64,000 nt of DNA from Myxococcus qinghaiensis. Its GTDB lineage: Bacteria > Myxococcota > Myxococcia > Myxococcales > Myxococcaceae. Positions 6,614 to 14,232 of this stretch are shown piece after piece. Every line of letters starts with the position of its first letter. Position 1 is the first letter of the stretch. Position numbers and translations under genes: made by a program. Location: assembly GCF_024198215.1 (NCBI RefSeq), contig NZ_JAKCFA010000019.1:124001-188000 (forward strand), in the 5' to 3' direction. The notes under the pieces were generated by a model, which had not been told where the DNA came from, ran no database searches, and saw nothing but the letters and a program-made list of their open reading frames with translations.

Positions 6614-7285
6614 GTGTTCGAGCAGCTCACGGATGACGAATTGTTCGCGGAGGTGGTCCGCCGCCGCGCCACGGGCGAGCCCATTGGAGGCCCGCTCGGT
6701 ACGTTGGTCCAGCGATGGAACCGGCCTGCCCGGTACGTCATCAGCAAGATTCAGGCGAGCTACGGCCGTGGGTCCCCAGCGGACTCGGACGAGCTCTTCC
6801 AGGACGCGGTCGGCAAGTTCCTCGACCGCGGGTTGGATCAGTTCCGTGGCATCTCCCAGCAGATGCCGGGCCGGAGCGCGTCTCCCAAGACGTTCTTCCT
6901 GCGCATCGTCAAGCACGTCGCCATCGACTTCTACCGGCGGCACCGCGAGGAGCTCGCGGCGCCTCCGTCGGACCCCGATGACGCCATGGAAGAGTCTCCG
7001 TCGGAGCGGTCTCGCGCCGTGGAGCTGGGCCGGAGGACCGAGGAGCGCGCGGACGCCCAGGAGCTGTACTGGGCCGCGTTCGCCCGGCTCCAGCAGGAGC
7101 ACCCCAAGGAAGCCTCGGCATGGGAGCTGTATCACCACGAGGACGTGGAGGATCACGAGGAATGCGCACGTCGGCTGAACATCACCGTGGTCAACTCCTA
7201 CAAGCGCGTCAGCCGCGCCCAGGCCTACTTGAAGCTCTACCTGCTGGATCTCCAGCGAGAGTCGCCACGAGGGGAGGAAGCGTGA
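6614..7285 (+). CDS. RNA polymerase sigma-70-family (ECF-like) sigma factor
   Basis: A 223-residue protein with the layout of a small sigma factor. An N-terminal helical region includes DELFQDAVGKFLDRGLDQFRG and ASPKTFFLRIVKHVAIDFYRRHREE (region 2-like, the helix that binds core polymerase and the -10 element). An acidic linker follows, then a C-terminal helix-turn-helix-like segment ending NSYKRVSRAQAYLKLYLLDLQ (region 4-like). The start is a GTG with a weak ribosome site. The next gene (7332) encodes a protein with two HxxxCxxC motifs typical of zinc anti-sigma factors, and the two genes are 46 bp apart, so they probably form a sigma/anti-sigma pair. It is transcribed away from the permuted-RNA operon across a shared 280-bp region. 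Confidence 0.7.
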   Translation: MFEQLTDDELFAEVVRRRATGEPIGGPLGTLVQRWNRPARYVISKIQASYGRGSPADSDELFQDAVGKFLDRGLDQFRGISQQMPGRSASPKTFFLRIVKHVAIDFYRRHREELAAPPSDPDDAMEESPSERSRAVELGRRTEERADAQELYWAAFARLQQEHPKEASAWELYHHEDVEDHEECARRLNITVVNSYKRVSRAQAYLKLYLLDLQRESPRGEEA

Positions 7286-7331
7286 GCCTCCTTCCCGGAC
7301 ACACCCCGGGGTATTCAGGAGGAATGAAGTC

Positions 7332-8519
7332 ATGAAGACCGATGCCATGTCTCGCTACGCCGCCCGTCGTTCTGTTCTCACCGCCGGGTCCACCTCACCA
7401 GGAGTCGTCCTCGAGGCCGCTGGGGACTTTCTGCGGAGGGCGACCCGGTTGGGGGCGGAAGGTGTGGAGGCCGCCCTTCGAGGTCTCGGTCGACCAGGGG
7501 TGGAGACCTGGCTCCAGGCGCAGAAACCGCAGGCGCTCCAGCCCGTGCTGTTGAGGGCCGCGGAAGAAGCGATGGAGGTGGCGCTGGACGGGGGTGACGA
7601 GGCGGAGGTGTGGCGGGCCTCGGCGCTGGAGGGACTTGCCGCTCGGGACAGGGCCGCCTCCGCCGCATTTGCGCTGGCCGCCTGGGAGGGTCTCCACGGT
7701 GCCTTGGATGGCGAGGCCGCTCGAAATCGAGACCGCTATCTGGAGTCGCTCGGGAGCCTGGATTCGTCGCTTCGTCCCAGAGCCCGTTGGTTCATCCCCC
7801 TCAACCCGCAGCGCCGCCAGGAGTTGGAGTTGCTCGACTCCGCGGAGCAGGACAAGGCCTGGTGGTTTGGTTCCCGGGCCAGCTGCGATGACCTGGTGGC
7901 CACCTGGACAGGCGGGCCCCAAGCACCCACTCCCCACATCCAGGGCTGTGTCGATTGCCGCGCGGATATCGCGGATGCAGCGCCCGTGGACGCGCCCCCG
8001 CGTCGCCACCTCACGCAAGATGACCTCTGGCGCTTCGACATGGGGATGATGTCCGCCGACGAGCGCGAGCGCATGGACGCGCATACGGCCCGCTGTGGCG
8101 AATGCGCCCAGGCAGTGCTGGCCCTGGGCGAGGGCGACGACGCGATTGAAGAGGCCCTGGAGCTGGAAGAGGGGGACGGGACGATGGCCCGCGCCGCGCG
8201 CTCTTCGCGTGAGCCGGCCTCTCAGCGTCCCTCCGCGGCGCGCCACCCGGAGCACCGGGAGGTGCTGGAGGAGCGGCGGGAGTTTCGAGTGGTGCTGGTT
8301 CGCGAGCGTCAGCGCGTCCGGCTGTTGGTGCAGCCCCTGACGGGCCGGACGGTGACGGCGGCGGTGTTCCTCAGTCCCGGCCGTCCCTCGCTCAAGCCCA
8401 CGTCCGGGCCCGAGGGCCTGGCGTTCGACTTGTCCACGGCGTCTTCCACCGGCGCGCGCTCCGCCCACCTCACGGTGCAGGCTGGCGGCGAGACGCTGGA
8501 GCGGGACTTCGCCTTCTGA
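7332..8519 (+). CDS. Putative zinc-binding anti-sigma factor or regulator with two HxxxCxxC motifs
   Basis: A 395-residue soluble protein with no membrane segment. Two zinc-anti-sigma-like motifs are present: HIQGCVDC (about residue 212) and HTARCGEC (about residue 255), the second preceded by the typical LTQDDLWRFDMGMMSADERERMDAH helix. The first 190 residues are Ala/Glu-rich helices; the last 100, beginning EFRVVLVRERQRVRLLVQPL, look like a small beta domain. Start ATG follows a strong AGGAGGAATG site. It lies directly after the sigma gene at 6614. The double zinc motif and lack of a membrane anchor are unusual for an anti-sigma factor, so it might instead be a cytoplasmic redox-responsive partner. 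Confidence 0.6.
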   Translation: MKTDAMSRYAARRSVLTAGSTSPGVVLEAAGDFLRRATRLGAEGVEAALRGLGRPGVETWLQAQKPQALQPVLLRAAEEAMEVALDGGDEAEVWRASALEGLAARDRAASAAFALAAWEGLHGALDGEAARNRDRYLESLGSLDSSLRPRARWFIPLNPQRRQELELLDSAEQDKAWWFGSRASCDDLVATWTGGPQAPTPHIQGCVDCRADIADAAPVDAPPRRHLTQDDLWRFDMGMMSADERERMDAHTARCGECAQAVLALGEGDDAIEEALELEEGDGTMARAARSSREPASQRPSAARHPEHREVLEERREFRVVLVRERQRVRLLVQPLTGRTVTAAVFLSPGRPSLKPTSGPEGLAFDLSTASSTGARSAHLTVQAGGETLERDFAF

Positions 8520-8530
8520 CTTCGCGGGAC

Positions 8531-8558
8531 GGGGCCCTCGCGGTGAGCGCGGGGCCCC
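8531..8558. terminator. GC-rich hairpin between converging genes
   Basis: GGGGCCC (8531-8537) pairs with GGGCCCC (8552-8558) around a 14-nt loop that can partly pair. It lies in the 54-bp gap between the converging genes ending at 8519 and 8574. It lacks a T-run in either direction, so it may be a Rho-assisted or bidirectional terminator rather than a classic intrinsic one. Confidence 0.4.
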
Positions 8559-8573
8559 TCACTTCCCGGGCTG

Positions 8574-9740
8574 CTACTGATTCGGAGTGCCGGTGCGCTG
8601 CGTGTCGAGCGCCTCCCGGCTGAGCACGGGCGGCTGCGGGATGGGGAAGTTGCGAGCCGGCATGGTGCGGCGGAAGCCGTTGGCCAGGAAGGCCGTGACG
8701 AGCTGGGCCGCCGGAGGCCGGGTGCCGAGCGCAGCGCCGCACACGTCAATCTGGTCCATGACGCGCGGCCCTTCGTTGACCTGGTAGCGGTTGCAGGTGC
8801 TGTCCACCGCGGCGTTCTTGTCCCGCTGCAGCTCGCGCGTCAGCCGGCCCCACTTCATGGTGAGGGTGTCCGGAGAGAGCTGGATGCTGACGGGCTCTCC
8901 GCCCCACGTGCCGTCGATGAGCGTCTTCGAGGTGCCGGCCCTCACCTTCAGCTCCAGCTGACGCTGGCCGAAGGTGCCCGTCACTTCGATGCCGTGCTCG
9001 TAGATCTCCTCGGACAGGATGCTCACCCAGACGCCATCCGCGCGCCGGGTGTACGGCTTGTCCGCCGCGACGCGGCCATGGTTGAACCAGATGTCGCCCA
9101 CACGGCCCAGGGGCACCTGCTCGTTCTTCGCCACGGGAGCGACTTCATCCAGCCCGGCGGGGCCGGTGGAGGCCACCAGCGGGCGCGCGGCGAGCAGGTC
9201 CGTCACGGGCACCGTGTTGTCCACGATGTCGAAGCGCACGCCGTCCAGCCACGCCTGGCCCGTGCCGCTCATGATGAGGCCGGCCATGATGGTGGTGGCC
9301 TCCTTGGGGACGTCCAGCACCACCTCGTAGCGCTTGCAGCCACGGGTGCCGACCAGCGCGCGTGACTGCATGTTGTCGAAGGCGAGCGGCTGCTTCGGGT
9401 CAGGCCCCTCCACGCGCATCCACAGGCCGGCCCAGCCGTCCACGTCCTTCACGCGCGCGGCGGCGGAGAAGCGCAGCCGCTTGCCGCGGAAGTCCTGCGC
9501 GCCGAAGGCCTGCATGAACGTGCCATAGCCCGCTTCGTCGAGAGACAACGAGCGCAGGTACGCGCTGCGGGCGCCCTCGCAGGGGGCGCTGTTGTCCACA
9601 CCCGCCTCGTAGCGCTTGGGCGCGCTCTCCGTGACGTACCAGCCGACTGGCAGCTTCTGGGTGTCGCCCGACGACTGCGCCTGGGCCACGGGAGCGGCCA
9701 GGGCGAGCAGCAGGGCGACGAGGTTCTTCCGGAAGTCCAT
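8574..9740 (-). CDS. Secreted protein of unknown function downstream of a sigma/anti-sigma pair
   Basis: A 388-residue exported protein. The start ATG at 9740 gives an ideal signal peptide (DFRKNLVALLLALAAPVAQAQ, cleavage after AQA). A GTG at 9755 would overlap the stop of the upstream gene. Residues 30-200 resemble the beta-sandwich seen in carbohydrate-binding or effector modules (WYVTESAPKRYEAG ... FRGKRLRFSAAARVKDVDGWAGLWMRV ... AWLDGVRFDIVD). Residues 200-330 form a second all-beta segment with GTWGGEPVSIQLSPDTLTM. No catalytic motif was seen. It is the third gene of the minus-strand unit sigma factor, anti-sigma factor, secreted protein, and is a likely envelope-stress target or sensor. 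Confidence 0.6.
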   Translation of the reverse strand: MDFRKNLVALLLALAAPVAQAQSSGDTQKLPVGWYVTESAPKRYEAGVDNSAPCEGARSAYLRSLSLDEAGYGTFMQAFGAQDFRGKRLRFSAAARVKDVDGWAGLWMRVEGPDPKQPLAFDNMQSRALVGTRGCKRYEVVLDVPKEATTIMAGLIMSGTGQAWLDGVRFDIVDNTVPVTDLLAARPLVASTGPAGLDEVAPVAKNEQVPLGRVGDIWFNHGRVAADKPYTRRADGVWVSILSEEIYEHGIEVTGTFGQRQLELKVRAGTSKTLIDGTWGGEPVSIQLSPDTLTMKWGRLTRELQRDKNAAVDSTCNRYQVNEGPRVMDQIDVCGAALGTRPPAAQLVTAFLANGFRRTMPARNFPIPQPPVLSREALDTQRTGTPNQ

Positions 9741-9751
9741 GGCGGGCGTCC

Positions 9752-10309
9752 TCACAGCGACACGGGCTGGCGCGCGCTCAGCGCGCCTTCGGGGAGGCCG
9801 GTGCGGGCCTCGTAGCGAGGGACCTCGGCGGTGCCCCAGGGATTCATGACGAGCAGGCCGCGCTCGGCGGCCTTGCGCGTGCAGAAGTCCTGCGTGGCCA
9901 GGTCCGGACAGGCGACGACGTTCGACTTCGTCGGAGAGTCGCCCTCATCCAGCTCCAGGGCCAGCGTGGGCGGATTCGCATCCAGGCTGTCGGGCACCGA
10001 CGGATGTGTCGGCTTGTCGCCAGTCAACAGCACCAGCGTAAGCGAGGCCGCGGCCGCCAGGGCCGCGATGGCCGCGCCCGTCGCCGCGCGCCTGGCGTGC
10101 CACGCGAGGGGACGCACGACGCGCTCTTCCCGGGGGAAGGTGCTGGCCGCCTCGGTGAGCTGTTCGGACAGGAGGGCCTCCTCCTGCAGCAGTACGGCGC
10201 AAGGCTCACACTCCAGGGTGTGGGCCTCCAACGCCGCCGCCTTCTCCGGGGCCAGTGCGCCCAGGATGTATTGCTCCGCGGAGTCGCGGGTCAGGTGGGG
10301 CTTAAGCAT
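9752..10309 (-). CDS. Membrane-anchored zinc anti-sigma factor
   Basis: A 185-residue protein of the zinc anti-sigma type: an N-terminal helical domain with HTLECEPC (H-x3-C-x2-C), a single transmembrane helix at about residues 80-100 (GAAIAALAAAASLTLVLLTG) and a short periplasmic C-terminal domain with two Cys. Such proteins hold an ECF sigma factor at the membrane until a signal releases it. Its start overlaps the 3' end of the sigma gene by 8 bp, indicating translational coupling, and its stop TGA lies just before the secreted-protein gene. Partner assignment by adjacency is strong. Confidence 0.8.
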   Translation of the reverse strand: MLKPHLTRDSAEQYILGALAPEKAAALEAHTLECEPCAVLLQEEALLSEQLTEAASTFPREERVVRPLAWHARRAATGAAIAALAAAASLTLVLLTGDKPTHPSVPDSLDANPPTLALELDEGDSPTKSNVVACPDLATQDFCTRKAAERGLLVMNPWGTAEVPRYEARTGLPEGALSARQPVSL

Positions 10310-10946
10310 GGGTCTCCTCCTCGAGCGCGGTTCGCAGCTTCTTGCGGACCTCGCACAGGATCTGCCGCACGCGCTGGACGGAGAGACCGACCTTCGCGGC
10401 GACTTCGGCATGGGGTAGCTCCTGGCCGTCACAGGCCAGGAGAAACACGCTCCGCGCGCTCGGCGACACCTGGGCGAGCGCGGCATGGGCGCGGGACAAC
10501 TGCTCTTCGGAAAGCAGGCGACGCTCGGCGGACACGGCCGGGTCCACGGGGTGCTGACGCTCGGGCAATTCCTCCACCGCCCCGGAGATGGACTCTCGCC
10601 GGACGCGGCGGGCATCGTCCGCGGCCAGGAAGGCCGCCTGGGTGAGGGCGAGGTTGGGCAGGCGCAGCTCCGTCAGCAGCCCTCGCTGCTGTTGTTGGAT
10701 GAGCCGGGCCCACGTCTCCTGGGCCAGCTCGTGCGCCCGGTCCACCCGGACGCCTCGGGCCAGCAGCGATACCACGACGCGGCGGTGGTGGCGCGCAACC
10801 AGTGCGTCCCACGCGCTCCGGTCCCCGGCGAGGGCCTTGCGCGACAGGGACTCCTCGTCCGTCCCGCGCGACGCCTCCATCGGCTCCTCGGCTTCCCTCG
10901 GTAGTCGAACCGTCGTCATCCGCAGGCCCTGCACGGCTGCACTCAT
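10302..10946 (-). CDS. ECF sigma factor
   Basis: A 214-residue sigma factor of the extracytoplasmic-function group. Region 2 is visible as SRKALAGDRSAWDALVARHHRRV ... RAHELAQETWARLIQQQQ, and region 4 as LAQVSPSARSVFLLACDGQ followed by the helix-turn-helix HAEVAAKVGLSVQRVRQILCEVRKKL. The frame stays open upstream to 11069, with an ATG at 11030 and a TTG at 11069. I prefer the ATG at 10946 because the extra residues are low-complexity and a GGGAAG purine site precedes it. Directly followed by its overlapping anti-sigma gene. Probably autoregulated, as is usual for such pairs, but no promoter motif was identified. Confidence 0.75.
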   Translation of the reverse strand: MSAAVQGLRMTTVRLPREAEEPMEASRGTDEESLSRKALAGDRSAWDALVARHHRRVVVSLLARGVRVDRAHELAQETWARLIQQQQRGLLTELRLPNLALTQAAFLAADDARRVRRESISGAVEELPERQHPVDPAVSAERRLLSEEQLSRAHAALAQVSPSARSVFLLACDGQELPHAEVAAKVGLSVQRVRQILCEVRKKLRTALEEETHA

Positions 10947-11072
10947 GCCGTCTTCCCGTCGCTCTGAAGCGTCTCCGGGGCGTGGCCGCCGCTCCCCGGT
11001 GCCCGGGTAACGTGTGTCCGTGGCGGACATATCGTCGGAAACCGGGAAGATGTGCGGAGGGGTGGTCAAGGG

Positions 11073-11558
11073 TCAGTTGATGGCGGGGCTTTCCCCAGAG
11101 GACCAGGGGAGGTTGGAGAGGCGGACGACGCCCTGGCATCGCCCACACATCCTGTCCTGTGCGTCGTACACGCGGGCGGTGGCGAAGAGGAGGGTGAGGC
11201 CCTGGCTGTCGATTTCGGCCTCCACGCGGAGGTGGTCGCCGGTGACGGGTCGCTCGAAGCTCATGGAGAGCTGCACGGTGGCGCAGCGGCGGCTGGGGTC
11301 CACCAGCGCGCCACAGGTGCCGATGGCCAGGTCGAAGAGGGCGGCGAGGATGCCGCCGTTGACGGCGGCGGCGCTGCCCACGCCCCCTCGGTGCTCCGGC
11401 CGCAGCTCGGCCAGGGAGACGACGACCTTGCGGCCTTCGGGGAAGGACACGGAGGCGCCGAAGTGGCGCATCGTGAGGCTCTGGTTGAAGAGCTCCGCGT
11501 AGCGTTCCAGTGCGGCCTGGGTGGGCCGAGAAGGGGGACCTGAGGAGGAGTCGGACAT
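11073..11558 (-). CDS. PaaI-type hotdog-fold thioesterase
   Basis: A 161-residue acyl-CoA thioesterase-like protein. The hotdog core is shown by HFGASVSFPEGRKVVVSLAEL, then GVGSAAAVNGGILAALFDLAIGTCG (the conserved N-G-G-x2-A-L-x-D helix in which Asp is catalytic in PaaI-like enzymes), then ATVQLSMSFERPVTGDHLRVEAEI. A C-terminal CxxC (RMCGRCQG) is unusual. Start ATG at 11558. Family members hydrolyse aromatic or medium-chain acyl-CoA; the substrate here is unknown. It is divergent from the helicase gene, with a 114-bp gap that should hold both promoters. Confidence 0.78.
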   Translation of the reverse strand: MSDSSSGPPSRPTQAALERYAELFNQSLTMRHFGASVSFPEGRKVVVSLAELRPEHRGGVGSAAAVNGGILAALFDLAIGTCGALVDPSRRCATVQLSMSFERPVTGDHLRVEAEIDSQGLTLLFATARVYDAQDRMCGRCQGVVRLSNLPWSSGESPAIN

Positions 11559-11672
11559 GGTGTTTCGCCCTATATACCCGAGCGCGAAAAGCCAGGGGAC
11601 CGGCCGGGCGTACCGGGGTGGCGGAAGGGCGCCCACCAAACGGAGAAAGACGTTAGAAGCAGAGGCTCCCCC

Positions 11673-13997
11673 TTGAGTCCCACCGTGAACGCCCACGAAT
11701 CCGCCCTCCTCGAAGACCTGAATCCTCCCCAGCGCGAGGCCGTGCTGCACCGCGAGGGCCCGCTCCTGGTCCTGTCGGGCGCCGGCAGCGGCAAGACGCG
11801 CGTCATCACCCGCCGGGTGGCGCACCTGGTGAAGGTCCAAGAGGTCTTCCCGTGGCGCATCCTCGCCGTCACCTTCACCAACAAGGCGGCGCGGGAGATG
11901 CGCGAGCGCCTGGTGCAGTTGCTGGGGCGCCAGGCGAACGACCTGGTGGTGAGCACCTTCCACTCGGCCGCGGCGATGATTCTGCGGCGCGAGGCGGAGC
12001 ACGTGGGGCTCACCCGCTCGTTCGTCATCTATGACGACGGGGACCAGCTCAACGTCGTGAAGCGGGCCATGCGGGAGGCGGGGCTGGAGCAGTCCATGCA
12101 ACCGCGCGAAATCCTCAGTCGCATCGACCAGGAGAAGAACGCGGCCCGGCTGCCCGAGGACATGGAGGTGGCGCCCGGTGACGAGCGCGGCCAGCTGGTC
12201 CACAAGGTGTACCGGGCCTACCAGGACCGCCTGCGCGCGGCCAACGCCGTGGACTTTGGCGACCTGCTGCTCCTGCTGGTGACGCTGTTCCGCAAGCGGC
12301 CGGAGGTGCTGGAGAACTACCGGCGCCGCTTCCACCACGTGCTGGTGGACGAGTTCCAGGACACCAACCCGGTGCAGTACGCGCTCCTGCAGCAGCTGGC
12401 GCCGCCGCCGTCGGCGAACCTGGTGGTGGTGGGGGACGACGACCAGTCCATCTACCGCTGGCGCGGCGCGGACGTGGACAACATCCTCAACTTCCCCCGC
12501 GAGTACCCGGGCGCGAAGGTGGTGAAGCTGGAGCAGAACTACCGCTCGGACCGGAACATCCTGGACGCGGCCTACGAGGTCATCCGGAAGAACACGCGGC
12601 GGATGGAGAAGAAGCTGTGGTCGGACCGGCCCCCGGGCCAGACGCTCCAGCTCATGCTCAACCGCGACGAGCGGATGGAGGCGCAGGAGGTGGCGCGGCA
12701 GATTCTCGCGCTCCAGCGGGAGGGCTTCATCAAGTACTCCAGCATGGCGGTCTTCTACCGCGTCAATGCGCAGAGCCGTGTGCTGGAAGAGGGACTGCGG
12801 CTGGCGCGCGTGCCGTACACGCTGGTGAGCGGACGCAGCTTCTATGACCGCGCGGAGGTGCGGGACGCCTCCGCGTACCTGCGGCTGATGGTGAACCCGC
12901 GCTCGGACGCGGACCTGCTGCGCATCATCAACACGCCCGCGCGCGGAATCGGCGACACCACGGTGGAGCGGGTGACGGACCATGCCAACACCCAGGGCCA
13001 GAGCCTGTTCGAGGTCCTCGCCGAGCCCGAGCGCATCCCCGCGTTGAACAGCACGGCGGTGAAGCGGCTGCGCACGTTCCATGCGCTGCTGAAGTCGCTG
13101 AACGCCTACGCGGAGGGAACGACGGACGCGGCGAGCGCCGTGGACGAGATGCTGCGCGAGACGAAGCTGGTGGACACGCTTGTCGCCGAGGGCAGCGACG
13201 AGGCGACGACGCGCGCGGAGAACCTTCGCGAGTTCCTGGGCGCCGCGCAGGAGTTCGACTTGAACCGCGCGGCCGCGTCGGTGGCCGCCGCGGCGAATCC
13301 TCCCGCGGAGGTGCCGCCCGAGGTGGATGCCGCGCCGCTGTCGGCGGATACGCCTCCGCTCCAGGCGTTCCTGGAGCAGATTTCGCTCGTGGGTGATGCG
13401 GACGCGGAGGTCGGTGAGGGCCGGGTCGCGCTGATGACGCTGCATGCGGCCAAGGGCCTGGAGTTCGACGCGGTGTTCCTCACGGGCCTGGAGGACGGCG
13501 TCTTCCCTCACTCGCGCGCGCTGAAGGGCGAGGACCCGGACAACGGGGAGGAGATGGCCGAGGAACGGCGCCTCTGCTACGTGGGCTTCACCCGCGCGCG
13601 CAAGCGGCTCTTCGTGAGCCTGGCGCAGTGCCGCTCGCTGTTCGGCGAGTTGCGCTACAACCAGCCCAGCCGCTTCCTGCGAGACGTGCCGCCCAAGCTG
13701 TTCGGCATCAGCGAGCAGGACATCCCGGAGCCGCCCCGGCCCGCGCCCATGGCCCCCCCGCGCAAGCGGACCTGGGACGAGGACGACGGGCCGCGCATCG
13801 ACCGCTCCTACTCGCAGGCGTCGGACATGGACGCGGTGAGCGGGGACGTGCGCGGCATGCGCGTGCGACACGAGCAGTTCGGCGTGGGCCGCATCGTCGC
13901 CACGGATGGCTCGGGGCCGAATGCCAAGGTGACGGTGGAGTTCGGCGGCGCCGTGGGACTCAAGCGCGTCATCGCCCGCTTCCTGATGCCAGGCTAG
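11673..13997 (+). CDS. pcrA: UvrD/PcrA-type superfamily 1 DNA helicase
   Basis: A 774-residue ATP-dependent 3'-5' DNA helicase for repair and replication-fork maintenance. All SF1A motifs are in order: Q-motif LNPPQREAV, Walker A GAGSGKT, motif Ia TFTNKAAREM, motif II DEFQDTN, motif III GDDDQSIYRWRGA, motif IV QNYRS, motif V LMTLHAAKGLEFD, motif VI EERRLCYVGFTRAR. The C-terminus carries the Tudor-like domain that binds RNA polymerase in PcrA/UvrD (VRHEQFGVGRIVATDG ... VEFGGAVGLKRVI). A 50-residue Ala/Pro-rich insertion precedes motif V. The start is TTG at 11673 or GTG at 11685; neither has a clear ribosome site. Permuted RNA 3 lies just beyond its stop on the opposite strand. Confidence 0.92.
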   Translation: MSPTVNAHESALLEDLNPPQREAVLHREGPLLVLSGAGSGKTRVITRRVAHLVKVQEVFPWRILAVTFTNKAAREMRERLVQLLGRQANDLVVSTFHSAAAMILRREAEHVGLTRSFVIYDDGDQLNVVKRAMREAGLEQSMQPREILSRIDQEKNAARLPEDMEVAPGDERGQLVHKVYRAYQDRLRAANAVDFGDLLLLLVTLFRKRPEVLENYRRRFHHVLVDEFQDTNPVQYALLQQLAPPPSANLVVVGDDDQSIYRWRGADVDNILNFPREYPGAKVVKLEQNYRSDRNILDAAYEVIRKNTRRMEKKLWSDRPPGQTLQLMLNRDERMEAQEVARQILALQREGFIKYSSMAVFYRVNAQSRVLEEGLRLARVPYTLVSGRSFYDRAEVRDASAYLRLMVNPRSDADLLRIINTPARGIGDTTVERVTDHANTQGQSLFEVLAEPERIPALNSTAVKRLRTFHALLKSLNAYAEGTTDAASAVDEMLRETKLVDTLVAEGSDEATTRAENLREFLGAAQEFDLNRAAASVAAAANPPAEVPPEVDAAPLSADTPPLQAFLEQISLVGDADAEVGEGRVALMTLHAAKGLEFDAVFLTGLEDGVFPHSRALKGEDPDNGEEMAEERRLCYVGFTRARKRLFVSLAQCRSLFGELRYNQPSRFLRDVPPKLFGISEQDIPEPPRPAPMAPPRKRTWDEDDGPRIDRSYSQASDMDAVSGDVRGMRVRHEQFGVGRIVATDGSGPNAKVTVEFGGAVGLKRVIARFLMPG

Positions 13998-14019
13998 CGG
14001 GGGGACGCGCGGGGTTTCT

Positions 14020-14169
14020 TCCGCGCCCGAGTGAGGAAGCCGTGAGGATGAACCGCCAGATGGAAATCTGGTGCCTTTGACCACTTGGCTATCCCTCCTG
14101 TGGCTGAGGGAGCTGGATTCGAACCAGCGAAGTCCGAGGGCGTGTAGGGCCTCTTCTGCCGGGCGCGGA
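14020..14169 (-). ncRNA. Circularly permuted tRNA-like RNA 3 (Y-RNA-like)
   Basis: Minus-strand RNA, about 150 nt. End stem: TCCGCGCCCG (14169-14160) pairs over 10 bp with 14029-14020; GCA (14159-14157) faces ACT (14032-14030); GAAGAGGCC (14156-14148) pairs with 14041-14033 with one A-C mismatch. Head: T-arm 14128-14112 (5 bp, loop TTCGAAT), 3' acceptor strand TCCCTC 14111-14106, loop AGCCACAG, 5' acceptor strand GAGGGA 14097-14092 (6 bp), TA, D-arm 14089-14073 (GCC/GGC, 11-nt loop with GG), one A, and anticodon-like arm 14071-14056 (CCAGA/TCTGG) with a 6-nt loop TTTCCA, so no standard anticodon position can be assigned. The 5' half otherwise resembles bacterial tRNA-Tyr. The loop joining the acceptor strands contains GCCA, like a buried discriminator-CCA. 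It lies between converging genes rather than in the vWA operon, so it needs its own promoter or read-through from 14233-15330. Confidence 0.8.
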
Positions 14170-14232
14170 GGAGGGGACGCCCGTCCGCGAATTCCCTGAC
14201 ACCTCGGCGACGAGAATCCGCGGGGCCCGCGC

